NCBI GenBank assembly: GCA_026387055.1
Contig: JAPLML010000366.1
Location: 1 to 9,175 of the forward strand
DNA length: 9,175 bases
Direction: 5' to 3'
Origin: Planctomycetota bacterium
Lineage (GTDB): Bacteria; Planctomycetota; Phycisphaerae; FEN-1346
Shown here in pieces: positions 1 to 6,490 of this stretch. The notes under the pieces are model-generated. The model worked only from the letters and a program-made list of their open reading frames with translations, was not told where the DNA came from and made no database searches. The first letter of the stretch is position 1. Each line of letters begins with the position of its first letter. The translations under genes were made by a program, and so were the position numbers.

Positions 1-116
1 CGGCCACGCGCTGTTGCGTGGCCGTGCACGGTCACATGGGGGGAGCAAGCACGGTCACGCAACGGCGCGTGACCGTGCCACCCACGTTAAACACGTACCC
101 TGACCCACCGCGCGGC
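1..116. repeat. Partial copy of palindromic repeat element (left edge)
   Basis: This stretch matches the right half of the element at 7974-8160 in the same orientation. The segment at about 50-86 is nearly identical to 8092-8127. It contains two perfect hairpins. The first is CGGCCACGC (1-9), loop GCTGTT, GCGTGGCCG (16-24). The second is GCACGGTCACGC (49-60), loop AACGGC, GCGTGACCGTGC (67-78). Its outer end (about 85-116) is a variant of the other copy: where that copy has GGGTCAGGAGACCC, this one has CCTGACCC. The left part lies outside the window, so the true start is unknown. No open reading frame with coding character runs through it. Confidence 0.8.
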
Positions 117-138
117 AATTGCCCCCGGGCGGCGAGAT

Positions 139-160
139 AACGGTCGCCGCGGCGACCGTT
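139..160. terminator. Perfect 22-bp palindrome downstream of the diguanylate cyclase
   Basis: The 22 bases are exactly self-complementary, with arms AACGGTCGCCG and CGGCGACCGTT. The palindrome begins 17 bases beyond the stop codon of the minus-strand diguanylate cyclase, a usual place for a terminator hairpin. No T-run follows on the minus strand, so intrinsic termination is uncertain. It could instead be a 3'-end stabilising hairpin, a dimeric protein binding site or a relic of the neighbouring repeat. Confidence 0.4.
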
Positions 161-177
161 GGGGCGAGGGCGCCACC

Positions 178-1635
178 TTATCCGGCGCCGGTCACGAGAC
201 CCGGCGCGACTTCGGCCTCGGCGGGGCTGTCCCAGGTCGCCACGCGGTTGCCGCCGAGCTTCTTAGCGCGGTACATGGCCTCGTCGGCCCGGCGCACGAG
301 TTCGTCGATGCTCAGGAACTGGCCGGGCGCCGCCACGGCCAGGCCGAGGCTGCTCGTCATGGTCAACTGGACCTCGCCATGCCTGATGGGGGTCCGCTGG
401 ACGAGCTGGCGGATCTCCTCCGCCAGGAAGGCGGATCCCTCCCTCCCGGTGTCGGGAAGCACCAGCAGGAACTCATCGCCGCCGTAGCGCGCGACGATGT
501 CGGTGGCGCGGAGGCGCCCCTTGAGCGTCTGCGCGACGTCCTTGAGGACCGCGTCGCCTGCCTCGTGGCCGTAGGTATCGTTAATGGTCTTGAACCGGTC
601 GAGGTCCAGGAGGATGACGGCCAGCGGCAAGCCGCCGCGCCGGCTTCGGACCATTTCGTGCTCGAAGAGGGTGGCGGCCAGCCGCCGGTTCACAAGCCCC
701 GTCAGGTAATCCGTCGCGGCCAGGCGCTCGAGTTCGGCGTTGGCCCGCTCCAGGTCGGCCTTGGCCTGTTCGAGGCGTTCCTGCATCTCGCGCTGGCGGG
801 TGATGTCGCTGCCGAAAGCCGCCAGATGGGTCGGCCGGGCCTGCTCATCATGGCAAACGGTGTACTTCCACGAGATGAGGCGGCGCTCGCCGGACTTGGT
901 GACGACGAACTGTTCGAGGCCGCCGACAGGGCTGCGCCGTCCGGCCAGGACGTCTTCCCGCCATTGCACGATGGCAGCGCGATCCTCCGGCGCGAGGAGG
1001 ACCTCGCGGAACGGCCGGCCGATGACCTCCTCGCGGGAGTAGCCCGTCAGGTGTTCGGCGCCTTTGTTGAACACCACGAGCCGGCCGTCCTCCAACTCGG
1101 TGCTGAGGATGACCACCTCGTTGGTCTCAAGGATGCCCCGGACGAAATCCCGCTCGTGGCGCAGGGTGGCCTGCACCCTCTCGAGCTCGTCGAGGCCCAC
1201 CTGGAGTCGCTCCTCCTGGAGGTGCGACGCTTCCGCGCGGGCCCGCTCAGCGGAGGCGGCCTGCCGGTCCCACACCTGGCCCCGGCGTATGTCGCGCATC
1301 AGCGCCAGGAAGCCCGCCAGCACCAGGAAGTACCCACCGCTGTAAAGGGGCAGGTGGAGGTCGGCGGCCCGCAGCTGCCAGTCCGGAGCGATCGGGGACG
1401 CCAGCCACAGCACCTCGCCCATGACCAGGAAGGTGAGGCCACAGACCATCATGGTGTAACTGATGCTAGCGCCGCCCACCCGCTTGCGGACAAGCGTGGG
1501 AATCGAGATCGCGGCGAACAGCAGAACGCCCAGGCGCAGCAGATGATCCGTCACTTGCCACTCGCTCAAGGAGTCCCCCGTCCCCATCCCCCAGGCGCAC
1601 GTAACCCCCGCGATATGCAGCAGAAGCCGTTTCAC
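178..1635 (-). CDS. Membrane-bound PAS-GGDEF diguanylate cyclase
   Basis: This 485-residue protein should make cyclic di-GMP from two GTP at the inner membrane. Three hydrophobic segments (about 31-49, 57-80, 95-113) form an N-terminal membrane sensor region. They are followed by a charged coiled coil (about 120-165), a PAS domain (about 165-280, ending in a PAC-like stretch before ITRQREMQERLEQ), a second helical linker (about 281-305) and a GGDEF domain (about 305-468). The signature ARYGGDEFLLVLPDT is intact at about 382-396. An RxxD inhibitory site (RATD, 376-379) lies five residues before GGDEF, so product feedback inhibition is expected. There is no EAL or HD-GYP partner domain. The GTG start at 1635 lacks a clear Shine-Dalgarno, and Met16 (ATG) is a possible alternative. 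The gene lies 153 bases downstream of the Mut7-C gene on the same strand. The gap holds a small hairpin (1683-1699), so it may be transcribed separately. The signal sensed by the PAS domain cannot be read from sequence. Confidence 0.93.
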   Translation of the reverse strand: MKRLLLHIAGVTCAWGMGTGDSLSEWQVTDHLLRLGVLLFAAISIPTLVRKRVGGASISYTMMVCGLTFLVMGEVLWLASPIAPDWQLRAADLHLPLYSGGYFLVLAGFLALMRDIRRGQVWDRQAASAERARAEASHLQEERLQVGLDELERVQATLRHERDFVRGILETNEVVILSTELEDGRLVVFNKGAEHLTGYSREEVIGRPFREVLLAPEDRAAIVQWREDVLAGRRSPVGGLEQFVVTKSGERRLISWKYTVCHDEQARPTHLAAFGSDITRQREMQERLEQAKADLERANAELERLAATDYLTGLVNRRLAATLFEHEMVRSRRGGLPLAVILLDLDRFKTINDTYGHEAGDAVLKDVAQTLKGRLRATDIVARYGGDEFLLVLPDTGREGSAFLAEEIRQLVQRTPIRHGEVQLTMTSSLGLAVAAPGQFLSIDELVRRADEAMYRAKKLGGNRVATWDSPAEAEVAPGLVTGAG

Positions 1636-1788
1636 TATCGGCGGGCGGCGAGAAGAACCTTAAGCAATCCCACGGCGAAGGGCAACGGAAAGCCCGTTGA
1701 GGGGGGCGCCGCAGGTCGAAGAGTCGCCGTGGCGAGCGACCGCGTGTCTCGCTGTCAGCGCGGCCGCACAAGACCGGCCGTGACCGCG

Positions 1789-2274
1789 TCAGAGGGACCC
1801 CAGGCGGGCCGCGATCCGCTCCCAGTGCGTGCCTCGCCAGAACAGCTTGGCGCACCGCTCGCAGCGGAAGTACTCCTGGCACCAGGCGAAGGTGCGAGGC
1901 GGGACCTCCGGCCGGGCGGACTCGCGCGGCACGGTCTGCAAGCGGCCGCCGCAGGCCATGCAGCGCGGCGCCCGCGGCCGCAGGCCAAGGGCGTGCATCA
2001 CGAACTCGAGCTGCTCGAGCTTGCGCTTCCCCGGCGGCACCAGGAGCGCCCGCACCCGGCCGGCCTGCACCGCGCCGTGCCGGGCCACTTCGGAATCGGA
2101 AGTGAGAAGGACCCGGCCGCTGGCGAGGGCGCGCCGGACGAGTTCAGCATCGTCGATCCCCTCGACCCAGGCCGCCTCGTAACCGGCGGCCCTGAGCCAT
2201 CGGGCGAGGCCCCCCAGCATGGCGTCGCACCAGAACGCGGGAGGCTCTTCGGGGGTGGGTGGCTGAGCGGTCAT
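1789..2274 (-). CDS. Mut7-C family PIN-like RNase-domain protein with zinc ribbon
   Basis: This 161-residue protein matches the stand-alone bacterial Mut7-C family, named after the C-terminus of the nematode Mut-7 exonuclease. The N-terminal half is PIN-like: FWCDAMLGGLARWLRAAGY (about 14-32) carries the first acidic residue (D17), and D42 and LLTSD (D60) supply further acidic positions. The C-terminal half is a zinc ribbon with C105/C108 (RCMACGG) and C138/C141 (RCERC), followed by the family-typical LFWRGTHWERI. A nuclease role is inferred from the fold; members are mostly uncharacterised. A TTG start at 2289 would add five residues, but I chose the ATG at 2274, which has GGGA nine bases upstream. 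The gene begins 35 bases after the apgM stop on the same strand, so co-transcription with apgM is likely. Confidence 0.88.
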   Translation of the reverse strand: MTAQPPTPEEPPAFWCDAMLGGLARWLRAAGYEAAWVEGIDDAELVRRALASGRVLLTSDSEVARHGAVQAGRVRALLVPPGKRKLEQLEFVMHALGLRPRAPRCMACGGRLQTVPRESARPEVPPRTFAWCQEYFRCERCAKLFWRGTHWERIAARLGSL

Positions 2275-2309
2275 AGCGCCCGTTCCCAAGCGGTGCGGGG
2301 CCGCCGTGC

Positions 2310-3524
2310 TTACGCGCCAAACTTGGCCAGGCGTCCGGCGTGGGCGAGGGCCAGGGGCATGAGGTGCGTGCTCGGGCGCAGGCCCAGTCCGCCGCCGAGA
2401 CAGGCGATCTCATTGAACTCGCGCACGCCGTCGCGGCGGGCGGTCTTCGCCGCGAGGAGCACCGGCACCGGGTGCCAGGAGTGCGCCTTCATGGCCGTCG
2501 GCGTCGAGTGGTCGGCCGTGACGATGAGGACCGCCGGCCCGAGCTTCTCGAGCGCGGGGATCGCCCCGTCGGCCTCCTCGATGTAATTGACCTTGGCGTC
2601 GAAGTTGCCGTCCTCGCCCGCCTTGTCGGTGTGCTTGTAATGAATGAAGAAGAAATCATACTTATCCCACCCGGCAGCCAGGCTGGCGACGTCCCTGGCG
2701 ATCTCGTTGGTCGCCTCCAGGGCCTCCATGCCGACCAGGCGGGCCACGCCGCGATACATCGGCGTCCCGGCGACCACCGCCGCCCGCAGGCCGAACCGCT
2801 CCTGGAAGCCCGGCCAGTGCGGCCGCTTGGCGAAGCCGCGGGCCAGGACGCCGTTGGCCTTCGTCTCGCTCGCCAGCACCTTCATCGCCTGCGCGAGGAC
2901 CTTCCGGGCCAGCGCCGCCGTGCGGAGGTTCGCCTGGGCGTCGTCGACGGCGCGGACATCGAGCGGCGCCACGCCCTCCTTCTGCGGATCGGTGTCCTCC
3001 AGGCCGTCGCCCAGCCCCTCGCCGCGCAGGACCAGCAGGGCCCGGTGCTCCTTGACGGGCGACCAGAGCGCCTGCACGCCGTCGACCTCCTGGACGGCCT
3101 CGGCGAGCCGGCCGACAACCCGCTTCGACTCGTCGGTGGGCAGGCGTCCCGCGCGGCGGTCCGTGATGCGGCCCTTGGAGTCGAGGGTGCAGAAGTTGAG
3201 ACGGGCGGCCACGTCGCCGCGGCGCAAGTCGAAACCCACGCCCACGGCCTCGAGCGCCCCGCGCCCGATCTGGTACTCGATCGGATCGTACCCGAACAGG
3301 CCGAGGTGGCCGGGGCCGCTCCCCGGCGTCACGCCCGGATAAACGGGCTCCAACAGGCCGCAGGTGCCCTGCGAGAGCAGGCGGTCGGCGTTGGGGGTGC
3401 GGGCCGCCTCCAGCTCGGTCTTTCCATCGGGGCCGGCCGGAATGCCGCCCAGCCCGTCCCACACGTAGAGGATGATCTTGGAGCCGTTGTCCTGAAGCAG
3501 GGGTCGAAGGTCCAGGTTCGCCAC
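2310..3524 (-). CDS. apgM: 2,3-bisphosphoglycerate-independent phosphoglycerate mutase, archaeal type
   Basis: This 404-residue cytosolic enzyme interconverts 3- and 2-phosphoglycerate in glycolysis and gluconeogenesis. It belongs to the alkaline-phosphatase metalloenzyme superfamily and to the short archaeal/bacterial ApgM branch, not the longer GpmI type. Visible motifs are YVWDGLGG near the N-terminus (metal ligand D23), TPGSGPGHLGLFGYDP (about 66-81) with probable phosphoryl-accepting S69, HYKHTDKAGEDGN (about 295-307), TADHSTP (336-342) and HSWHPVPVLL (about 348-357). Together they cover the expected two-metal ligand set. The GTG start is fixed by a strong Shine-Dalgarno (GAGGAGG, 3536-3530) five bases upstream. 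Some homologues have been proposed as homoserine kinases when beside threonine genes; there is no such context here. The Mut7-C gene follows after 35 bases. Upstream, the gap to degP holds several repeats, so the gene may have its own promoter. Confidence 0.93.
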   Translation of the reverse strand: MANLDLRPLLQDNGSKIILYVWDGLGGIPAGPDGKTELEAARTPNADRLLSQGTCGLLEPVYPGVTPGSGPGHLGLFGYDPIEYQIGRGALEAVGVGFDLRRGDVAARLNFCTLDSKGRITDRRAGRLPTDESKRVVGRLAEAVQEVDGVQALWSPVKEHRALLVLRGEGLGDGLEDTDPQKEGVAPLDVRAVDDAQANLRTAALARKVLAQAMKVLASETKANGVLARGFAKRPHWPGFQERFGLRAAVVAGTPMYRGVARLVGMEALEATNEIARDVASLAAGWDKYDFFFIHYKHTDKAGEDGNFDAKVNYIEEADGAIPALEKLGPAVLIVTADHSTPTAMKAHSWHPVPVLLAAKTARRDGVREFNEIACLGGGLGLRPSTHLMPLALAHAGRLAKFGA

Positions 3525-3529
3525 GCACG

Positions 3530-3536
3530 CCTCCTC
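3530..3536 (-). promoter_or_regulatory. Ribosome binding site of apgM
   Basis: GAGGAGG on the minus strand lies five bases before the GTG at 3524 and decides that start. Most of it belongs to a 17-bp sequence (3531-3547) repeated exactly at 3646-3662. Confidence 0.75.
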
Positions 3537-3662
3537 ACGGTTGCACTGGCATGTTCACATCAAGTCTGTAGGCCGGGGCGCAGCCCCGGCACGCTTTCGG
3601 TCCCCGCGGCGATCCAGGATGCCGGGGCGTTGCCCCGGCCTCCATCTCCTCACGGTTGCACT
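3531..3662. repeat. REP-like hairpin doublet flanked by 17-bp direct repeats
   Basis: Two 22-base GC-rich hairpins, 3570-3591 and 3620-3641, are near-perfect inverted copies of one another, differing only in the central loop. Each is itself a GCCGGGGC...GCCCCGGC palindrome. This is the layout of a bacterial interspersed mosaic (REP doublet) element. The pair is bracketed by an exact 17-base direct repeat, CTCCTCACGGTTGCACT, at 3531-3547 and 3646-3662. The inner copy covers the apgM Shine-Dalgarno. The arrangement suggests an insertion of about 98 bases (3548-3645) that duplicated its target in the apgM leader, although 17 bp would be an unusually long target duplication. Confidence 0.7.
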
Positions 3663-3705
3663 AGTAGTCCGACACACTTCTTCGTGTGAGTGTAACTGGG
3701 TAGCA

Positions 3706-3754
3706 CGGTGGGCAGTCCTGCCCACCGCGCGGCGGGCAAGACTGCCCGCCGCGC
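3706..3754. repeat. Second hairpin doublet between degP and apgM
   Basis: Two hairpins lie back to back and share one base. The first is CGGTGGGCA, loop GTCC, TGCCCACCG (3706-3727). The second is GCGCGGCGGGCA, loop AGAC, TGCCCGCCGCGC (3727-3754). Read on opposite strands their cores are nearly the same (GGGCAGTCCTGCCC and GGGCAGTCTTGCCC), so this is another inverted REP-like pair. A small hairpin, CACAC-TTCTTC-GTGTG, lies at 3673-3688. They sit 60 to 110 bases past the degP stop and could protect or end its transcript, but there is no T-run. Confidence 0.65.
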
Positions 3755-3794
3755 TTCCCTTACCGACAGTCTCAATTGCGACGGAGCACGGGTG

Positions 3795-3812
3795 CCCGCG
3801 GCGCCCCGCGGG
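3795..3812 (-). terminator. GC hairpin immediately after degP
   Basis: CCCGCGG (3795-3801), loop CGCC, CCGCGGG (3806-3812) forms a 7-bp all-GC stem beginning two bases after the degP stop codon on the minus strand. It is well placed for a transcript 3' end. No U-tract follows, so a terminator role is tentative. Confidence 0.35.
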
Positions 3813-3814
3813 GG

Positions 3815-5332
3815 TCATCGCTTTCGCAGGACGACGAACGTCTCGCGGTCGCCGGAGCGAACCAGCAGCGGGATACCCTTGGCGAGATCGGCCTTCTTCA
3901 TCGCCTGCCTGAGCTCGGCCACGCTCGCGACTCTCTGTCGGGCCACTTCAAGGATCAGCATGCCGCGCTTCAGGTTGGCCCTCGACGCCAAGCTGCCCGA
4001 CCCGACGTCGGTAATGAGGACGCCCTGCCCCACCCGGTAGCCATAGCGCTGGGCCGTCTCGGCGGTGAGGTCCGAGACCTGGAGGCCGAGGTCCTTGAGT
4101 TCGGCCGGGGCAACCTTCTCGGCCCGGGCCATCTGGGGCTGGGCCGGCCTCTCCTCAACCTCCACCTTCAGGGTCATCCGCTTGCCGTCGCGCAGGATCG
4201 CGAGGGTGCTCTGGGTGCCGGGCTTCGTCCACGCCACGGCCGACTGCAGGTCGTACGAAGCCTTCACGGGCTTGCCGTCGTACTCCAGGACGACGTCGCC
4301 AGCCTTGAGCCCGGCCTTCACGGCGGGGCCGCCCTCGAAGACCTGGCTGATGAGGGCGCCCTCCTCGGTCTTGAGCTTCAGCGACTCGGCCAGTTCGGGC
4401 GTCAGACGCTGGATGCCCACGCCGAGCCATCCGCGGACAACCTTGCCCGTCTCGCGGATGCGTTTCATCACCTCGGCGGCCAGGTTCACCGGGACCGAGA
4501 ATCCGACGCCCATGTATCCGCCGGAGCGGCTGGCGATGGCGGTGTTGACGCCGATGACCTGGCCGCGCATGTCGACGAGCGGCCCGCCGGAGTTGCCGGG
4601 GTTGATCGCGGCGTCGGTCTGGAGGAAGTTCTCGTAATCGGTGATGCCGACGCCCGCGCGGCCGATGGCACTGATGATGCCGAAGGTCACGGTCTGCTCC
4701 AGGCCGAAGGGCGAGCCGATCGCCAGCACCAGGTCGCCGACCTCGACCTTGTCGGAGTTCCCGAGCTGGGCGACCGGCAGGCGCACCGCCTTGGCATCGA
4801 TGCGGATGACGGCGATGTCGGTCGGCGGGTCGGTCCCGACCACCTTGGCCTTAAACTCGCGGCCGTCGGCGAGACGGACCATGATCTCGTCGGCCTCGGC
4901 CACCACATGGTTATTCGTCAAGATATAGCCGTCGGTATCGACGATGACGCCGGAGCCGAGGCCCTGGCGCTGGAACTTGCGCGTCGGCCCCTCGCGGCCG
5001 TTCTCGCCGGGCTCGCCGCCGAAGAAGCGGCGGAAGAACTCGTCGGCGCCGAACGGCGCCGACGGCTGCTCGACCGTCTGGCTCACGCCGATGGCCACCA
5101 CGGCCGGCTTCACGCGCTTGGCCACCGCCCGGCAGGCCTCGGAGATCTGGTTCACCTCGGGGGGGATGGCCGGCAACGGGTCCGGTTTGGCTTCGGCCGC
5201 CGACAGCGTGACCGCCGGCGCGTGCTCGCCCGAAGGCAGACCCTTGTTCATGAGGATCGGGACCGCAACGCCCGCGAGCACGATAATCCCCAGGGCCAGA
5301 ACCAACACCGCCAGAAGCCGACCATAGCTCAT
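3815..5332 (-). CDS. degP: HtrA/DegP family serine protease with two PDZ domains
   Basis: This 505-residue envelope protease and chaperone should degrade or hold misfolded exported proteins. It has an N-terminal hydrophobic segment (about 5-27) that could be a signal peptide or membrane anchor, then a trypsin-like domain (about 60-295) with the complete triad: H142 in TNNHVV, D172 in TDIAVI and S248 in NPGNSGGPLVD. PDZ1 (about 298-392) opens with the typical GWLGV loop, and PDZ2 occupies about 413-502. Length and order match the Do/MucD/DegP group. The ATG at 5332 has AAGGAG seven bases upstream. A sigma70-like promoter lies at 5412-5441, and the roughly 70-base leader contains a GC hairpin (5375-5387). 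The gene diverges from kptA. The exact class (DegP, DegQ or MucD) cannot be settled from sequence, so the symbol is generic. Confidence 0.93.
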   Translation of the reverse strand: MSYGRLLAVLVLALGIIVLAGVAVPILMNKGLPSGEHAPAVTLSAAEAKPDPLPAIPPEVNQISEACRAVAKRVKPAVVAIGVSQTVEQPSAPFGADEFFRRFFGGEPGENGREGPTRKFQRQGLGSGVIVDTDGYILTNNHVVAEADEIMVRLADGREFKAKVVGTDPPTDIAVIRIDAKAVRLPVAQLGNSDKVEVGDLVLAIGSPFGLEQTVTFGIISAIGRAGVGITDYENFLQTDAAINPGNSGGPLVDMRGQVIGVNTAIASRSGGYMGVGFSVPVNLAAEVMKRIRETGKVVRGWLGVGIQRLTPELAESLKLKTEEGALISQVFEGGPAVKAGLKAGDVVLEYDGKPVKASYDLQSAVAWTKPGTQSTLAILRDGKRMTLKVEVEERPAQPQMARAEKVAPAELKDLGLQVSDLTAETAQRYGYRVGQGVLITDVGSGSLASRANLKRGMLILEVARQRVASVAELRQAMKKADLAKGIPLLVRSGDRETFVVLRKR

Positions 5333-5339
5333 CTTGATT

Positions 5340-5345
5340 CTCCTT
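5340..5345 (-). promoter_or_regulatory. Ribosome binding site of degP
   Basis: AAGGAG on the minus strand lies seven bases before the ATG at 5332 and supports that start. Confidence 0.7.
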
Positions 5346-5411
5346 TACGACGCGGCCGCCACGCCACCCAAGGAGCCCCGCCGGGGCCCCGGGCGCCGGA
5401 TTGCCGTCTCT

Positions 5412-5441
5412 ATGATAGCCGAGGTCGACGCAGGGGAGCAA
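5412..5441 (-). promoter_or_regulatory. Sigma70-like promoter for degP
   Basis: On the minus strand TTGCTC (5441-5436) is followed after 18 bases by TATCAT (5417-5412). Transcription would start near 5405 and leave a leader of about 70 bases. Nothing resembling an extracytoplasmic sigma factor site was obvious. The rest of the 312-base gap between degP and kptA (5333-5644) shows no further gene. Confidence 0.45.
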
Positions 5442-5575
5442 GGCGATTCCACGCAGGCGCTTCCTCGAAAATCCGATCAAAGCCGGATTGGGCCAGCGCG
5501 TTTGCCTTTAGGATTCAAAGATATTCGCAAGAGCCCCTGGGGAGAACCCCTACGCTATATCCGGCGTGTTTTCGC

Positions 5576-5604
5576 TTGCCAGCCCCAAGTCGGAGTCTTA
5601 CTGT
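5576..5604 (+). promoter_or_regulatory. Sigma70-like promoter for kptA
   Basis: TTGCCA (5576-5581), a 17-base spacer and TACTGT (5599-5604) lie about 40 bases before the GTG start at 5645, predicting a short leader of roughly 34 bases. This is a motif match only. Confidence 0.45.
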
Positions 5605-5644
5605 GTGAACCACAAGGCTTGTTTACGAGAGGGGAGGAGATTGC

Positions 5645-6256
5645 GTGGACAACTTGAGAAAGGGCGGGCGACGCGGCGATCGGGCCGCCGGTCGGGGACG
5701 CACGCCGCGACCCTCCGGGGATGAACGCCTCGGCCGGTTCCTCGCCTTCGTCCTCCGGCACCACCCCGAGGTGGTCGGGCTGGCGCTCGACGACGAGGGC
5801 GCCGCCGACCTCGACGCCCTTCTCGAGCGCCTCCACACCAAGCCGGGCTTTGAGAGCACCTCGCGGGAGCAGATCGAGCGCCTGGCATCGGGACCGTCGG
5901 CCGTCCGCTTCGAGATTCTCGACAACCGCATCCGGGCCCGCTACGGCCACAGCCTGCCCCAGCTCATCCAGTACGAGCCCGCCGCGCCCCCGCCGGAGCT
6001 TTTCCACGGAAGCACGCCCGATGCTTGTGAACAGATCCTGGCCGAGGGCCTCAGGGCCATACAGCGGCAGCGGGTGCACCTGTCGGTCGACACCTCGGTC
6101 GCCCGCGAGGTCGGACGCCGGCGGTGCCCCAGCCCGGCCATCCTCCGGATCGACACCGCCCGCGCTGCCGAGGCCGGCGTGCGGTTCTACCACGCCGGTC
6201 CGTCGGTCTGGCTTTCGGACGACCTTCCGCCGGCGTGCCTCTCGAGGGTGGAGTAA
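5645..6256 (+). CDS. kptA: RNA 2'-phosphotransferase (Tpt1/KptA family)
   Basis: Members of this family move an RNA 2'-phosphate to NAD+, giving ADP-ribose 1'',2''-cyclic phosphate and nicotinamide. Some bacterial members also ADP-ribosylate phosphorylated nucleic-acid ends. The 203-residue protein has the family motifs in order: RFLAFVLRHHPE (R38, H39), RIRARYGHS (R97, H102), LFHGS (H121), VHLS (144-147) and SVAREVG (R154). R38, H39, R97 and R154 probably form the known Arg-His-Arg-Arg active-site set; the numbering is my motif-based assignment. The first 27 residues are basic and Gly/Arg-rich, an extension beyond the usual bacterial core of about 180 residues. The GTG start is supported by GGGGAGGAG about six bases upstream. 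Bacteria have no yeast-type tRNA splicing, so the physiological substrate is unknown. No RNA ligase or tRNA gene lies nearby to suggest one. The gene diverges from degP. Confidence 0.92.
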   Translation: MDNLRKGGRRGDRAAGRGRTPRPSGDERLGRFLAFVLRHHPEVVGLALDDEGAADLDALLERLHTKPGFESTSREQIERLASGPSAVRFEILDNRIRARYGHSLPQLIQYEPAAPPPELFHGSTPDACEQILAEGLRAIQRQRVHLSVDTSVAREVGRRRCPSPAILRIDTARAAEAGVRFYHAGPSVWLSDDLPPACLSRVE

Positions 6257-6490
6257 CAGAAGCCGCGAGCTTCGCGCGTTGAACAACGCGGTCGCCTTCG
6301 GCTCCCCGCTAAGCAGCGCTTGCCGCTGCTGCAGCGGTTCAATCCGAAATCCAAGCCGGTTGCGTTGTTGACTGAAGCGGAGGAGCTGCGCGGCCCAGGG
6401 GCGTGGGGCGGCGGCCAAGAAGCAGGGCGGGGCCGTCTCGGACGGGCTGGAAGGCGGGGAGCGAACGGTTCGGGCGCGTCGGGCGCGCAC
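6257..6490. other. Hairpin-rich spacer between kptA and the decayed transposase
   Basis: No gene is supported here. Just after the kptA stop are hairpins CGCGTTG-AA-CAACGCG (6275-6290) and AGCAGCG-CTTGC-CGCTGCT (6312-6330), the first inside a possible outer stem AGCCG/CGGCT (6261-6303). They could end or stabilise the kptA transcript, but no U-tract follows. The remainder may hold deleted insertion-sequence material; I could not identify an insertion-sequence end. Confidence 0.4.

Noticed and set aside
1..116. CRISPR-like repeats at the window edge
   Set aside because: The repeated units are hairpin arms of one element and lack regular repeat-spacer periodicity; no cas gene is present.
379..2586. 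Plus-strand 735-codon open frame
   Set aside because: It lies antisense to the diguanylate cyclase, Mut7-C and apgM genes. Its translation is repetitive Gly/Arg/Ala/Leu-rich with no domain, as expected for GC-rich antisense.
3538..3648. Short minus-strand ATG frame of about 35 codons in the apgM leader
   Set aside because: GAGGAG directly abuts the ATG with no spacing, and the frame consists of the hairpin doublet, so translation is unlikely.
2340..3689. Plus-strand 449-codon open frame
   Set aside because: It is antisense to apgM, whose family motifs and ribosome-binding site are clear.
3776..5608. Plus-strand 610-codon open frame
   Set aside because: It is antisense to degP throughout. 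The degP strand has an intact catalytic triad and two PDZ domains, so this is a shadow frame.
6275..6370. Possible integron attC-like site after kptA
   Set aside because: GTTGAAC fits the GTTRRRY core by chance, but there is no matching RYYYAAC partner at the other end and no cassette structure.
5555..6490. Minus-strand 311-codon open frame over kptA
   Set aside because: It is antisense to kptA, which has all its family motifs. The part at 6300-6400 looks slightly protein-like but matches nothing I recognise.
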